From Halarcobacter ebronensis (GTDB lineage: Bacteria > Campylobacterota > Campylobacteria > Campylobacterales > Arcobacteraceae): DNA of 64,000 nt. The notes beneath the pieces were generated by a model that was not told the origin of the DNA, searched no databases, and worked only from the letters and a program-made list of their open reading frames with translations. How positions within the stretch are numbered: position 1 is the first letter of the stretch; each line of letters begins with the position of its first letter. Position numbers and translations under genes: made by a program. Where the stretch lies: assembly GCF_013201825.1 (NCBI RefSeq), contig NZ_CP053836.1, forward strand, positions 3,038,001 through 3,102,000. Reading direction: 5' to 3'. Shown here piece after piece: positions 9,561 to 16,779 of the stretch.

Positions 9561-9566
9561 TATAAT
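9561..9566 (+). promoter_or_regulatory. Probable -10 element of rpsU
   Basis: A TATAAT followed by GC lies 41 bases upstream of the rpsU GTG. The bases before it are T/A-rich without a clear -35 element. Confidence 0.5.
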
Positions 9567-9601
9567 GCAACCCTAAATTTAAAAGAAAGAGGGTGATTTT
9601 A

Positions 9602-9814
9602 GTGCCAGGCATTAAAGTTAAAGATAGCGAATCTTTTGACGAAGCGTACAGAAGGTTTAAGAAACAATGCGATAGAAATCTTATTGTTACTGAAACTAGA
9701 GCTAGAAGATTTTTTGAGCCAATGACTGAAAAGAGAAAGAAACAAAAAATTTCTGCTAGAAAGAAAATGCTTAAAAGATTATATATGCTTAGAAGATACG
9801 AGTCAAGATTATAA
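9602..9814 (+). CDS. rpsU: 30S ribosomal protein S21
   Basis: S21 is a small basic protein of the 30S head/platform region near the anti-Shine-Dalgarno end of 16S rRNA. The GTG at 9602 gives a 70-residue protein starting [20 protein letters not shown], the conserved family start, with AGAGGGTGATT at 9588-9598 as ribosome-binding region. A longer reading from 9593 has no support. The C-terminus is Lys/Arg-rich and ends YESRL. Its last codon and stop are part of a 20-bp direct repeat found again at 11666, which marks the left edge of a likely inserted cassette. Confidence 0.96.
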   Translation: MPGIKVKDSESFDEAYRRFKKQCDRNLIVTETRARRFFEPMTEKRKKQKISARKKMLKRLYMLRRYESRL

Positions 9815-9827
9815 GATTCTGCTATTT
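9808..9827 (+). repeat. Direct repeat, left copy (rpsU 3' end)
   Basis: The 20 bases ATTATAAGATTCTGCTATTT occur here and again at 11666-11685; after one extra T in the right copy both continue CCA. The left copy covers the last base of an Arg codon, the Leu codon and the stop of rpsU. A repeat that rebuilds a gene end is typical of an attachment site used by an integrating element. Confidence 0.7.
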
Positions 9828-9832
9828 CCATT

Positions 9833-9856
9833 AAATAAGGGCTTATGCCCTTATTT
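9833..9856 (+). terminator. Terminator hairpin after rpsU (left copy side)
   Basis: A perfect 10-bp stem (AAATAAGGGC at 9833-9842, GCCCTTATTT at 9847-9856) with a TTAT loop, followed by G and TTTT. It lies 18 bases after the rpsU stop. Confidence 0.8.
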
Positions 9857-9985
9857 GTTTTAAATACTATTACAAAATATATCTACTAATTTCAATTTTA
9901 ATAAATTCAACCACTTTTAGCTAATTTACTTAAGATAAAAATTTTGATAAGATATTTCATTATATTTATACCAAGAAAGATTTTA

Positions 9986-10909
9986 ATGAGTAAACTCAAA
10001 CTATCAATACCTCAACAAGTCGACTATTTAAAAAATAAAGGTATAACCTTCACAGAAGTAGATGAAAACTCTGCAATAAATTTTTTAACATATAATAGTT
10101 ATTTTTTTAAACTCAAATCTTATAGCAAAAATTATGAAAAAAAACCTAATGGAGAATATATAAATTTAGATTTTGTTTACTTACAAGAATTATCTACTTT
10201 AGATATGCATTTTAGAAGATTTACGTTAAGACTTACACTTGATCTTGAACATATGCTAAAAACAAAAATTTTAAGAGATTTTAATCAAAATACATGTTGT
10301 GATGGCTATATAATAGTTAATGAATTCCTAGTAAAGTATCCTAAATTAAAAGAACATCTTGAGTCTTTCAATTTTACAGGATATACGGCAAAGGATAATA
10401 TTTTAAAAAAATATAATCTAAATTTGGCAATTTGGAATTTTATAGAAATAATAGAATTTGGACATTTTATTAATTTTTGTGAATTCTATTATGATAAATA
10501 TTCAGATAGTATCTATAATGAAATCAAGGGTTTATTATGGTCAATAAAATGTTTAAGAAATTCTTCAGCACATAATAATTGTTTATTACATAAATTAAGA
10601 CCTCTTGAACACAAATATTTTAAAAGAAATATTAAAATTACACAATTACTAAAAGAAAATATTATTATGTCTCAGAAAACAATAGAGAGAAAAATGCAAA
10701 TACCTACAATTCATGACTTTATAATTTCATTATTAGCTTATAAACAAATATCAAGTAGTCAAAAGATGGGGAAAGCTTTCAATAAAGACTTACATGATTT
10801 AATCAACATAAGATTTAGAAAAAATGAAAAATATTTTGAAAAGAATCCTTTAATAATTAGTAATTACACTTTTCTAAGAAAGGTAATTATTTTTTTAAAG
10901 AAATCTTAA
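9986..10909 (+). CDS. Abi_2/AbiF-family abortive infection protein (HEPN)
   Basis: The ATG at 9986 gives 307 residues starting MSKLKLSIPQQVDYLKNKGI, the usual Abi_2 start (a 'bring Ls, qv, L-kkG' helix); a longer reading from 9944 would add 14 hydrophobic residues and is less likely. The middle has the conserved L-x2-L-D-x-H-F-R-R-F segment (70-79). A HEPN-type RNase motif R191-N-S-S-A-H196 is present, the expected catalytic pair. Family members block phage by RNA cleavage or dormancy. There is no partner protein; a candidate RNA lies just downstream. The gene lies inside the cassette after rpsU and is clearly accessory. Confidence 0.8.
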   Translation: MSKLKLSIPQQVDYLKNKGITFTEVDENSAINFLTYNSYFFKLKSYSKNYEKKPNGEYINLDFVYLQELSTLDMHFRRFTLRLTLDLEHMLKTKILRDFNQNTCCDGYIIVNEFLVKYPKLKEHLESFNFTGYTAKDNILKKYNLNLAIWNFIEIIEFGHFINFCEFYYDKYSDSIYNEIKGLLWSIKCLRNSSAHNNCLLHKLRPLEHKYFKRNIKITQLLKENIIMSQKTIERKMQIPTIHDFIISLLAYKQISSSQKMGKAFNKDLHDLINIRFRKNEKYFEKNPLIISNYTFLRKVIIFLKKS

Positions 10910-10942
10910 TACTTTTATTGTTATTATTCTGATAATGAACAA

Positions 10943-10987
10943 GCAGGGTCTTAAGTAAAGTATTACTTTTGTACCTCTGCGCTTTTT
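10943..10987 (+). ncRNA. Candidate structured RNA next to the Abi gene
   Basis: In an A/T-rich gap there is a compact G/C-richer element. An outer stem pairs GCAGGGT (10943-10949) with ACC-T-CTGC (10973-10980) with one bulged T; an inner stem pairs AAGTAA (10953-10958) with TTACTT (10963-10968); TTTTT follows at 10983-10987. It could end a small RNA, be the Abi gene's terminator, or be an antitoxin-like RNA. From memory (not checked), Abi_2/AbiF genes elsewhere often neighbour conserved structured RNAs. Its identity is not established. Confidence 0.35.
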
Positions 10988-11077
10988 AATAATCACCCTC
11001 TAAATATTATCTAACTATTTTATAAAACAATTTTGAGACACTAATTTTATATAATAAAAAGAAAAGGTCTATTATTT

Positions 11078-11641
11078 ATGAAAAATATACTTTTTATCTC
11101 AATATTTTTAATATCTTTATGTGCTTCTAGCTTAGAAAATATTCTTACTCATGCAGATTTAGGAAATATAGAAGATAAAAAAGATAATTATGGCAATCAA
11201 TTTTTCTATCCTATAATATTCTCAGATTATTATGAAAAAGTAGAAGTTTCAATTTCAGATAATGCAAAAGGAAAAGAGATAAAAAAATTACAAGGTTTTA
11301 TTAATAATGTATATATTAATAGAAATAGTGTAAGTTCTTATGAGAAAGAAATAAAAGAAAAAAAGCTTAAAGACGAATCACTAAAAAATAAAAATGAAGT
11401 TAAAATATTTCCCTACTTTAAACTAACGTATTTACCTAAGAAAGTTCCAAAATTTGAAAAAATTATTATACATTTTAATATAGATGACCACAAAAATATA
11501 CAAAATCTAGATTTTATTCAAAAATCAATATTTACAGTCATTAATGAAGATTTTAAAAAAGCAATATATCAAGCAAGGTTTGATTTTATAAAAAAGAATA
11601 ATGAAGACATAGTTTTATATTATAAAATTTTGTATAAATAA
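11078..11641 (+). CDS. Secreted hypothetical protein in the cassette
   Basis: A 187-residue Lys-rich protein with a clear signal peptide (KNILFISIFLISLCASS, cut likely near residue 18). I do not recognise the family. The mature part alternates charged helices and beta-like segments (for example KIFPYFKLTYLPKKVPKFEKI-like stretch near 110-130) and contains no cysteine after the signal region. It ends 25 bases before the right direct repeat and is the last gene in the cassette. It might be a cargo gene unrelated to Abi or a periplasmic part of the same module. Confidence 0.6.
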   Translation: MKNILFISIFLISLCASSLENILTHADLGNIEDKKDNYGNQFFYPIIFSDYYEKVEVSISDNAKGKEIKKLQGFINNVYINRNSVSSYEKEIKEKKLKDESLKNKNEVKIFPYFKLTYLPKKVPKFEKIIIHFNIDDHKNIQNLDFIQKSIFTVINEDFKKAIYQARFDFIKKNNEDIVLYYKILYK

Positions 11642-11665
11642 CCTTAATCACTAGGAAATAAATTT

Positions 11666-11685
11666 ATTATAAGATTCTGCTATTT
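11666..11685 (+). repeat. Direct repeat, right copy
   Basis: Identical over 20 bases to 9808-9827, then one extra T and a shared CCA. Upstream of this copy the sequence is unrelated to rpsU, so the homology begins exactly at the repeat edge. It is followed at once by a strong terminator that may be the original rpsU terminator. Confidence 0.7.
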
Positions 11686-11690
11686 TCCAC

Positions 11691-11720
11691 AAAGGTCAGT
11701 TTTTATAACTGGCCTTTTTT
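11691..11720 (+). terminator. Terminator at the right edge of the cassette
   Basis: A 10-bp stem (AAAGGTCAGT at 11691-11700, ACTGGCCTTT at 11708-11717, one G-T pair) with a 7-base loop and a run of T to 11720. It may have ended rpsU transcription before the insertion. Confidence 0.8.
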
Positions 11721-11856
11721 TATTTATACTTACACAAAACTATATATTCCAAAAATATTCATTTTTCATATAAATTTCTAAAAAACAATTTTATTTTATT
11801 TTTTTTTGATTTTTTTATTTTAGCATAACATAGAATTAATTTATCAAGGGGAAATT

Positions 11857-12819
11857 ATGAAAAAACTTTCTATTGCATTAATGGCTACTACATTAATGAG
11901 CGTTTCAATTTTAGCGTCAGACATAAAAAGACCAGAGTGCGTTGCTCCTGCAAAACCAGGTGGAGGATTTGACTTAACTTGTAGAGTTGTTCAAACTGGA
12001 CTTAAAGATCAATTTGACAGATTAATAAAAGTTACTTTTATGCCTGGTGGTATTGGAGCGGTTGCAATTAATCAATTTAATACAACAAGAACAGATGACC
12101 CAAATGCAATTGTAGCATTCTCTTCTGGTTCATTATTAAATATTGCTACAGGTAAATATGGGAAATGGACTGAAAATGATGTTAAATTTTTAGCAACAGC
12201 TGGAGCAGATTTTGGTGCAGTAGTTGTAAAAACTAATAGTAAATATAAAACTTTAGATGAGTTGATGACTGATCTTAAAAAAGATGAAAGTAGTGTAGTT
12301 GTTGGTGCAGGAGGATCAGTTGGTTCACAAGACTGGATGAAAGGTGCATTATTATTTAAATCTATTAATAAAGATCCAAAAAAAATGAGATATGTTGCTT
12401 ATGATGGTGGTGGAGATGCGATTGCAGGACTACTTGGAGGAAGTATTGATGTTTATATGGGAGATGTGGGAGAGATGTCATCTCACCTTGACGCAGGAAC
12501 TATGAGAATCTTAGCAGTTTTATCAACAGAGAGATTACCTGAACCATTTTCAAAATATCCAACAGCTATTGAACAAGGTTATGATGCAGAGTGGACAATC
12601 TTAAGAGGTTACTATATGGGTAAAAATGTTTCTGAAGAGGCTTATAATACTTGGGTTTCAGCATTTGAAAAAGCATATAAAGATCCTGAATTTAAAAAAC
12701 TTCAAGAAGAGAAAGGTCTTTTTCCTTTAAATATGGCAGGTGCAGAACTTGACAAATCAGTTAAAGAGAGAATTGCAAAACTTAGAGCTCTTGCTAAAGA
12801 CGCAGGACTTATCAAGTAA
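11857..12819 (+). CDS. tctC: Tricarboxylate transporter substrate-binding protein TctC
   Basis: The periplasmic receptor of a tripartite tricarboxylate transporter (Bug/TctC family), 320 residues with a signal peptide (cut near residue 20, SILASDI). The ligand-site loop AKPGGGFDLTCR (about 32-43) and the second loop with VAYDGGGDAIAGLLGGSID (about 178-196) are the two conserved carboxylate-binding parts. It is first in an operon with tctB, tctA, a UspA protein and an AbrB protein. A perfect hairpin follows its stop, as often found after highly expressed binding-protein genes. Citrate, tricarballylate or another di/tricarboxylate are possible ligands. Confidence 0.92.
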   Translation: MKKLSIALMATTLMSVSILASDIKRPECVAPAKPGGGFDLTCRVVQTGLKDQFDRLIKVTFMPGGIGAVAINQFNTTRTDDPNAIVAFSSGSLLNIATGKYGKWTENDVKFLATAGADFGAVVVKTNSKYKTLDELMTDLKKDESSVVVGAGGSVGSQDWMKGALLFKSINKDPKKMRYVAYDGGGDAIAGLLGGSIDVYMGDVGEMSSHLDAGTMRILAVLSTERLPEPFSKYPTAIEQGYDAEWTILRGYYMGKNVSEEAYNTWVSAFEKAYKDPEFKKLQEEKGLFPLNMAGAELDKSVKERIAKLRALAKDAGLIK

Positions 12820-12822
12820 CTA

Positions 12823-12852
12823 AAAGTAGTGGTTTAATTAAACCACTACTTT
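12823..12852 (+). terminator. Intra-operon hairpin between tctC and tctB
   Basis: A perfect 13-bp palindrome (AAAGTAGTGGTTT, loop AATT, AAACCACTACTTT) followed by ATTTT, four bases after the tctC stop and 16 bases before tctB. It probably acts as a partial terminator or 3' stabiliser, giving more TctC than TctBA. Confidence 0.75.
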
Positions 12853-12868
12853 ATTTTAAGGAGTTTAG

Positions 12869-13327
12869 ATGATTGCGGATAGAGTATTTGCATCTATATC
12901 ATTATTGTTAATTATAATATATGGATATATTGCTTTTTATATAATAAAAGCACCTTTTCAATATGATCCATTAGGTCCAGAGAGTTGGCCTCAAATTTTG
13001 TCAATTGTTTCAGGCTTTTGTGCCTTATATCTACTTATTAAACCTGATAATATCTCTTTAGATATATCAAAATCAATATTTTTAAGATTGGTTATTGTAA
13101 CTATTTTACTATTTGGATATTCGTTTGCTTATGAGGCATTAGGTTTTATCTTTGCAACAGTTTTGTTTTGTGGATTATTTTCTCGTTTATTGGGAGCAAA
13201 TAGTTTAAATTCAATATATTTTGGTCTAGCTTTAGGAATTTTAGGTTATATACTTTGTGCTTTAATCCTAGAATTAAATCTACCTGCTGGTCCACTTGAA
13301 AATTTTTTAGGACAATTTTATGGATGA
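12869..13327 (+). CDS. tctB: Tripartite tricarboxylate transporter small permease TctB
   Basis: A 152-residue integral membrane protein with four predicted hydrophobic segments (about 8-28, 42-60, 70-88 and 95-140). The motif DPLGPESWPQILSIVSG near residue 34 matches the TctB family start, where a conserved G-P-x-x-x-P lies after the first helix. It has AAGGAG upstream of its ATG and overlaps tctA by 8 bases. TctB partners TctA in the inner membrane; its exact role is not known. Confidence 0.9.
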   Translation: MIADRVFASISLLLIIIYGYIAFYIIKAPFQYDPLGPESWPQILSIVSGFCALYLLIKPDNISLDISKSIFLRLVIVTILLFGYSFAYEALGFIFATVLFCGLFSRLLGANSLNSIYFGLALGILGYILCALILELNLPAGPLENFLGQFYG

Positions 13328-14825
13328 AGTATTATTAGGGCTTTCTCATGGTTTTAGTGTTGCACTTTTACCAACAAATCTAATGCTTGTATTACTTGGA
13401 TGTTTTGCAGGTACATTAATTGGTGCCCTACCTGGTATTGGACCAATTAATGGTGTTGCAATTTTACTACCAATTGCTTATAGTTTTGGCTTAGCACCAG
13501 AATCTGCATTAATTTTACTTGCAGGTATCTATTATGGAGCTGAGTATGGTGGAAGGATATCATCAATTCTTCTTAATGTTCCAGGGGATGCTGGAGCTGT
13601 TATGAGTACCTTAGATGGGAATCCAATGGCTAAAAAAGGTGAAGCTGGACGTGCATTATCACTCTCTGCTGTTGCATCTTTTGTTGGTGGTACATTAGCT
13701 GTAGTTTTATTAGCAATGTTTGGTCCAATGTTAGCTAAATTTGCTGTTAAGTTTAATCCCGCAGATTATGTTGCCTTAATGATTTTTGCTTTTGCTAGCT
13801 TATCTTCTTTAGTTGGTAAAAACGCAATTAAATCACTTTTTGCAGCTATGATAGGGTTAATGCTTGCTTCAATTGGTATTGATGCAAATACAGGTGTTCC
13901 AAGATTTACTTTTGATATTCCTGATATTTTAGCTGGTATTGATTTCTTAGTTGTTGTTATTGGTCTTTTTGGTATGGCTGAACTATTCCACTTGGTTGAA
14001 CAACAAGTTAGAGGAAATCTTAAACTTCTTCCAATTGGAAAAAGTTTTGTAAGCTTTAAAGACCTTATGTTAGTAAAATGGACTATTCTTAGATCATCTC
14101 TAATTGGATTTTTTGTTGGTGTTTTACCTGGAACGGGTGCTTCTGTTGCCTCTGCTATTACATATGGAACAGAAAAAAGACTTGTTGGAGACAAAGGAGA
14201 GTTTGGGAAAGGTGATCCAAGAGGATTAGCTGCTCCTGAAGCTGCAAATAATGCCTCTGCTGGTGGAGCAATGGTACCAATGCTAACTTTAGGTATCCCA
14301 GGATCTGGAACAACAGCAATTTTATTAGGAGCTTTACTACTATTTAATGTACAGCCAGGGCCTTTGATGTTTGAACAAAGACCAGAAATTGCTTGGGGTT
14401 TAATTGCATCAATGTTTATTGGTAACTTTGCACTTTTAGTAATTAACTTACCATTAGTTGGTATGTTTGCAAGATTGTTAACAATCCCTCAACAATATTT
14501 AACCCCTATGATTGCTGTATTGGCATTTATTGGTGTTTACTCTGTTGTTGGTAATCCATTTGATCTTTATATGATTATAGCGCTTGGTATATTAGGGTGG
14601 GTATTAAGAAAATTAGAGTTCTCTTTAGCACCTGTTATTCTTGGTTTTGTTCTTGGTCACTTATTTGAAGATAATTTAAGAAGAGCACTATCAATATCTG
14701 CGGGTGATTGGAACATCTTATACCAATCTACTAATGCTGTTGTGCTATATATATTAACTGTATTTATTATTTTTGTACCTATACTATTAAGAGTGTATAG
14801 AAAAAAAGCTAATAAAAGTAATTAA
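13320..14825 (+). CDS. tctA: Tripartite tricarboxylate transporter large permease TctA
   Basis: A 501-residue permease with the usual TctA length and about 12 membrane segments. Two signature repeats are visible: GTLIGALPGIGPINGVAILLP near residue 32 and GFFVGVLPGTGASVASAITYG near 263, the G-x3-G-x2-P-G-x-G motifs of the family. Between them is YGAEYGGRISSILLNVPGD. It imports the carboxylate delivered by TctC using the proton or sodium gradient. The 8-base overlap with tctB and the 12-base gap to the UspA gene indicate one transcript. Confidence 0.95.
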   Translation: MDEVLLGLSHGFSVALLPTNLMLVLLGCFAGTLIGALPGIGPINGVAILLPIAYSFGLAPESALILLAGIYYGAEYGGRISSILLNVPGDAGAVMSTLDGNPMAKKGEAGRALSLSAVASFVGGTLAVVLLAMFGPMLAKFAVKFNPADYVALMIFAFASLSSLVGKNAIKSLFAAMIGLMLASIGIDANTGVPRFTFDIPDILAGIDFLVVVIGLFGMAELFHLVEQQVRGNLKLLPIGKSFVSFKDLMLVKWTILRSSLIGFFVGVLPGTGASVASAITYGTEKRLVGDKGEFGKGDPRGLAAPEAANNASAGGAMVPMLTLGIPGSGTTAILLGALLLFNVQPGPLMFEQRPEIAWGLIASMFIGNFALLVINLPLVGMFARLLTIPQQYLTPMIAVLAFIGVYSVVGNPFDLYMIIALGILGWVLRKLEFSLAPVILGFVLGHLFEDNLRRALSISAGDWNILYQSTNAVVLYILTVFIIFVPILLRVYRKKANKSN

Positions 14826-14837
14826 CAAAGGGTATTT

Positions 14838-15680
14838 ATGAGTTATAAAAAGTTTTTTTTCCCAGTTGGTGGTGGTGATGAGTTAAGAGAGCGACTTTAT
14901 GGTGCTATATTAGTTGCAAAACACTTTAATGTACATCTTGAAATTCTTCATTGTCTTCCAGGATTAGAGTCACAAACTAGTTTTAACATTCCAAAATTTG
15001 TTCTTGATGAATTAAAAGGTGCACTTGAGGATCACTATAAAACAGATAATAATGATTTCCAGAAACTACTTGTGGAAGTTGCAAATGAGTTAAATGTTCC
15101 AATAAGTGAAAAAGTACTTGAGAACCAAGCTACCGTTTTCCCTGAGATAAAAAGTGGAAATAGAAGTGCTATTGTAGAACAAGAGTCTAAATTTTGTGAT
15201 TTAGTTGTAGCAGCTACACCACCAAATGCAGTTATGACAGCAACTTTTGAAGCAAGTGTACTTCAAAGTGGTAAACCAGTTATTATGATTCCTAGAATAA
15301 TGAAAAAATTTGATACCAAATCTATTGTTATTGGATGGAATAACTCACCTGAAGCTTCAAGGGCTATTACCTCATCATTGGAGATTTTAAAACAAGCAAA
15401 AAGAGTTCATATTGTTTCATCAAAAGAGTATGCCTCTGATATTTCAAAATTAGAAAAAATACAAAAATATCTAGCTAGACATGGCATTAACTCAACAGCA
15501 GAACTTGTAAAGACTCTTAAATCTCCAGGGGAAACCATTTTTAAAGCTGCCAAAGATGGCAACTTTGATATGATTGTTGCTGGAGCATTTAGCCATAAAG
15601 GTCTTAGAGAAATGATGTTTGGTGGAGCTACAAAATATCTATTTGAGCATACTGATATACCTGTATTTATGACCCATTAA
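14838..15680 (+). CDS. Universal stress protein, two UspA domains
   Basis: A 280-residue cytosolic protein with two UspA-like halves. The first half (1-150) starts KKFFFPVGGGDELRERLYGA; the second (about 155-280) has SIVIGWNNSPEASRAI and ends with GAFSHKGLREMMFGGATKYLFEHTDIPVFM-like sequence, where G-x2-G-x9-G(S/A) is the ATP-binding signature. Double-domain UspA proteins bind ATP or AMP and often sit with transporters they modulate. It is 12 bases after tctA and 42 bases before the AbrB gene, suggesting it tunes carboxylate uptake; that is inference. Confidence 0.85.
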   Translation: MSYKKFFFPVGGGDELRERLYGAILVAKHFNVHLEILHCLPGLESQTSFNIPKFVLDELKGALEDHYKTDNNDFQKLLVEVANELNVPISEKVLENQATVFPEIKSGNRSAIVEQESKFCDLVVAATPPNAVMTATFEASVLQSGKPVIMIPRIMKKFDTKSIVIGWNNSPEASRAITSSLEILKQAKRVHIVSSKEYASDISKLEKIQKYLARHGINSTAELVKTLKSPGETIFKAAKDGNFDMIVAGAFSHKGLREMMFGGATKYLFEHTDIPVFMTH

Positions 15681-15722
15681 AAATATAAAAATTTATTAGA
15701 TAATACAAAAAGAGAATATTTT

Positions 15723-16778
15723 ATGAAAAAAATAATGATAACATTTGGAATAGGACTTATTGGAGTATTTATTTTCAAATTGTTATCATTACCTCTTCCT
15801 TGGATGATGGGACCTGTTTTAACTGTTGCTATTGCAAGTAATCTACCAAATATTACTACTCAAAAACTAACTTCTAAAATTGCAAATCCAGGAAGAATGG
15901 TAATTGGAGTAACAGTAGGAAGTGCCTTTAGTGCTTCGATAATAAATGATTTACATCACTATATGTTTAGTATACTTCTAATTATTCCTTTTGTTCTTGT
16001 TTCAACTGTATTTGGAGTTTTATATTATCACAAACTTGGTGGTATTGATAAAAACAGTGCTTTCTTTGCCTCTCAGCCAGGAGGTTTTGTTGAGATGGTT
16101 ATGCTTGCACAAAGTGCAGGAGCTGATGTTAGAAAAGTAATACTTGCCCAATCTTCAAGACTTATGATTATTGTATTAGCTCTTCCATTTTTAATACATG
16201 CCTTTCTTAATATTGAACTTCCAAAATCAAGCGCAGGAAGCCTTCTCCCTTCAATTATAGATATAGATATAAAAGATGGATTACTAATGCTTTTTTGTGG
16301 TTTATCTGGATGGTGGTTTGCTACTAAAATCAAAATGGGCGCAGCAAGCCTATTAGGCCCAATGATAATAAGTATAATATTTTATATTTTAGATTTAATT
16401 CACACTAGACCACCATTTGAACTTATAAATATTGTTCAGTTAATTTTAGGTGCATCTATTGGTTCATCTTTTAGTGGCATTGGTTTTAAAGAGTTTAGTA
16501 AGACTCTGCTTTTTGGTGCAGGTCACTTTATAGTATTATTGATATTATCACTAATTTTTGGCGTTTTTTCAGTTTGGATTACTGGAGAGAATTGGTTATC
16601 TGTACTATTGGCATTCTCGCCAGGGGGACAAAGTGATATGAATTTGATAGCTATTTTAGTAGGTGCAAATGTTCCATTTGTGGCACTGCATCACACATTT
16701 AGACTATTTATAGTAATGGCCATCTTACCTATTATGCATAGATATTTTGAAAAATTTACAAAAGACAAGAGCTTCTAA
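15723..16778 (+). CDS. AbrB-family (PF05145) membrane protein
   Basis: A 351-residue polytopic membrane protein (about 9-10 helices). The motif SLPLPWMMGPVLTVA near residue 23 and its second copy KMGAASLLGPMIISI near 205 show the duplicated structure of the AbrB family (often mislabelled as regulator or ammonia monooxygenase). The second half ends in SPGGQSDMNLIAILVGANVPFVALHHTFRL, the family's conserved end. Such genes often travel with tctABC. It ends two bases before the converging sensor kinase gene, so the operon stops here. Its transport role, if any, is unknown. Confidence 0.85.
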   Translation: MKKIMITFGIGLIGVFIFKLLSLPLPWMMGPVLTVAIASNLPNITTQKLTSKIANPGRMVIGVTVGSAFSASIINDLHHYMFSILLIIPFVLVSTVFGVLYYHKLGGIDKNSAFFASQPGGFVEMVMLAQSAGADVRKVILAQSSRLMIIVLALPFLIHAFLNIELPKSSAGSLLPSIIDIDIKDGLLMLFCGLSGWWFATKIKMGAASLLGPMIISIIFYILDLIHTRPPFELINIVQLILGASIGSSFSGIGFKEFSKTLLFGAGHFIVLLILSLIFGVFSVWITGENWLSVLLAFSPGGQSDMNLIAILVGANVPFVALHHTFRLFIVMAILPIMHRYFEKFTKDKSF

Positions 16779-16779
16779 C

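Larger units (their letters stand above)
9828..11689. mobile_element. Putative inserted defence cassette at the rpsU 3' end
   Basis: This 1.86-kb interval is bounded by direct repeats of the rpsU end. It carries an Abi_2/HEPN gene, a candidate structured RNA and a secreted orphan gene; each side of it is followed by its own terminator-like hairpin. Its coding sequence is more A/T-rich than the flanks, with many ATA and AAT codons. No integrase or transposase is inside, so it would be a passenger or a decayed remnant. The insertion model is inferred from repeats and content only. Confidence 0.45.

Noticed and set aside
9944-9985. A longer N-terminus for the Abi protein
   Set aside because: The extra 14 hydrophobic residues do not fit Abi_2, and the ATG at 9986 has AAGAAAG upstream.
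10943-10987. An integron attC site beside the Abi gene
   Set aside because: No GTTRRRY core or RYYYAAC partner at the stem ends, and no integrase.
10898-10997. A 33-codon minus-strand reading rich in Lys, Arg and Ile
   Set aside because: A GTG start with Shine-Dalgarno-like bases directly abutting it and no conservation evidence; the region is better explained as hairpin RNA or terminator.
11728-11856. A sigma-54 promoter before tctC
   Set aside because: No GG-N10-GC pair of elements is present in the 129-bp gap.
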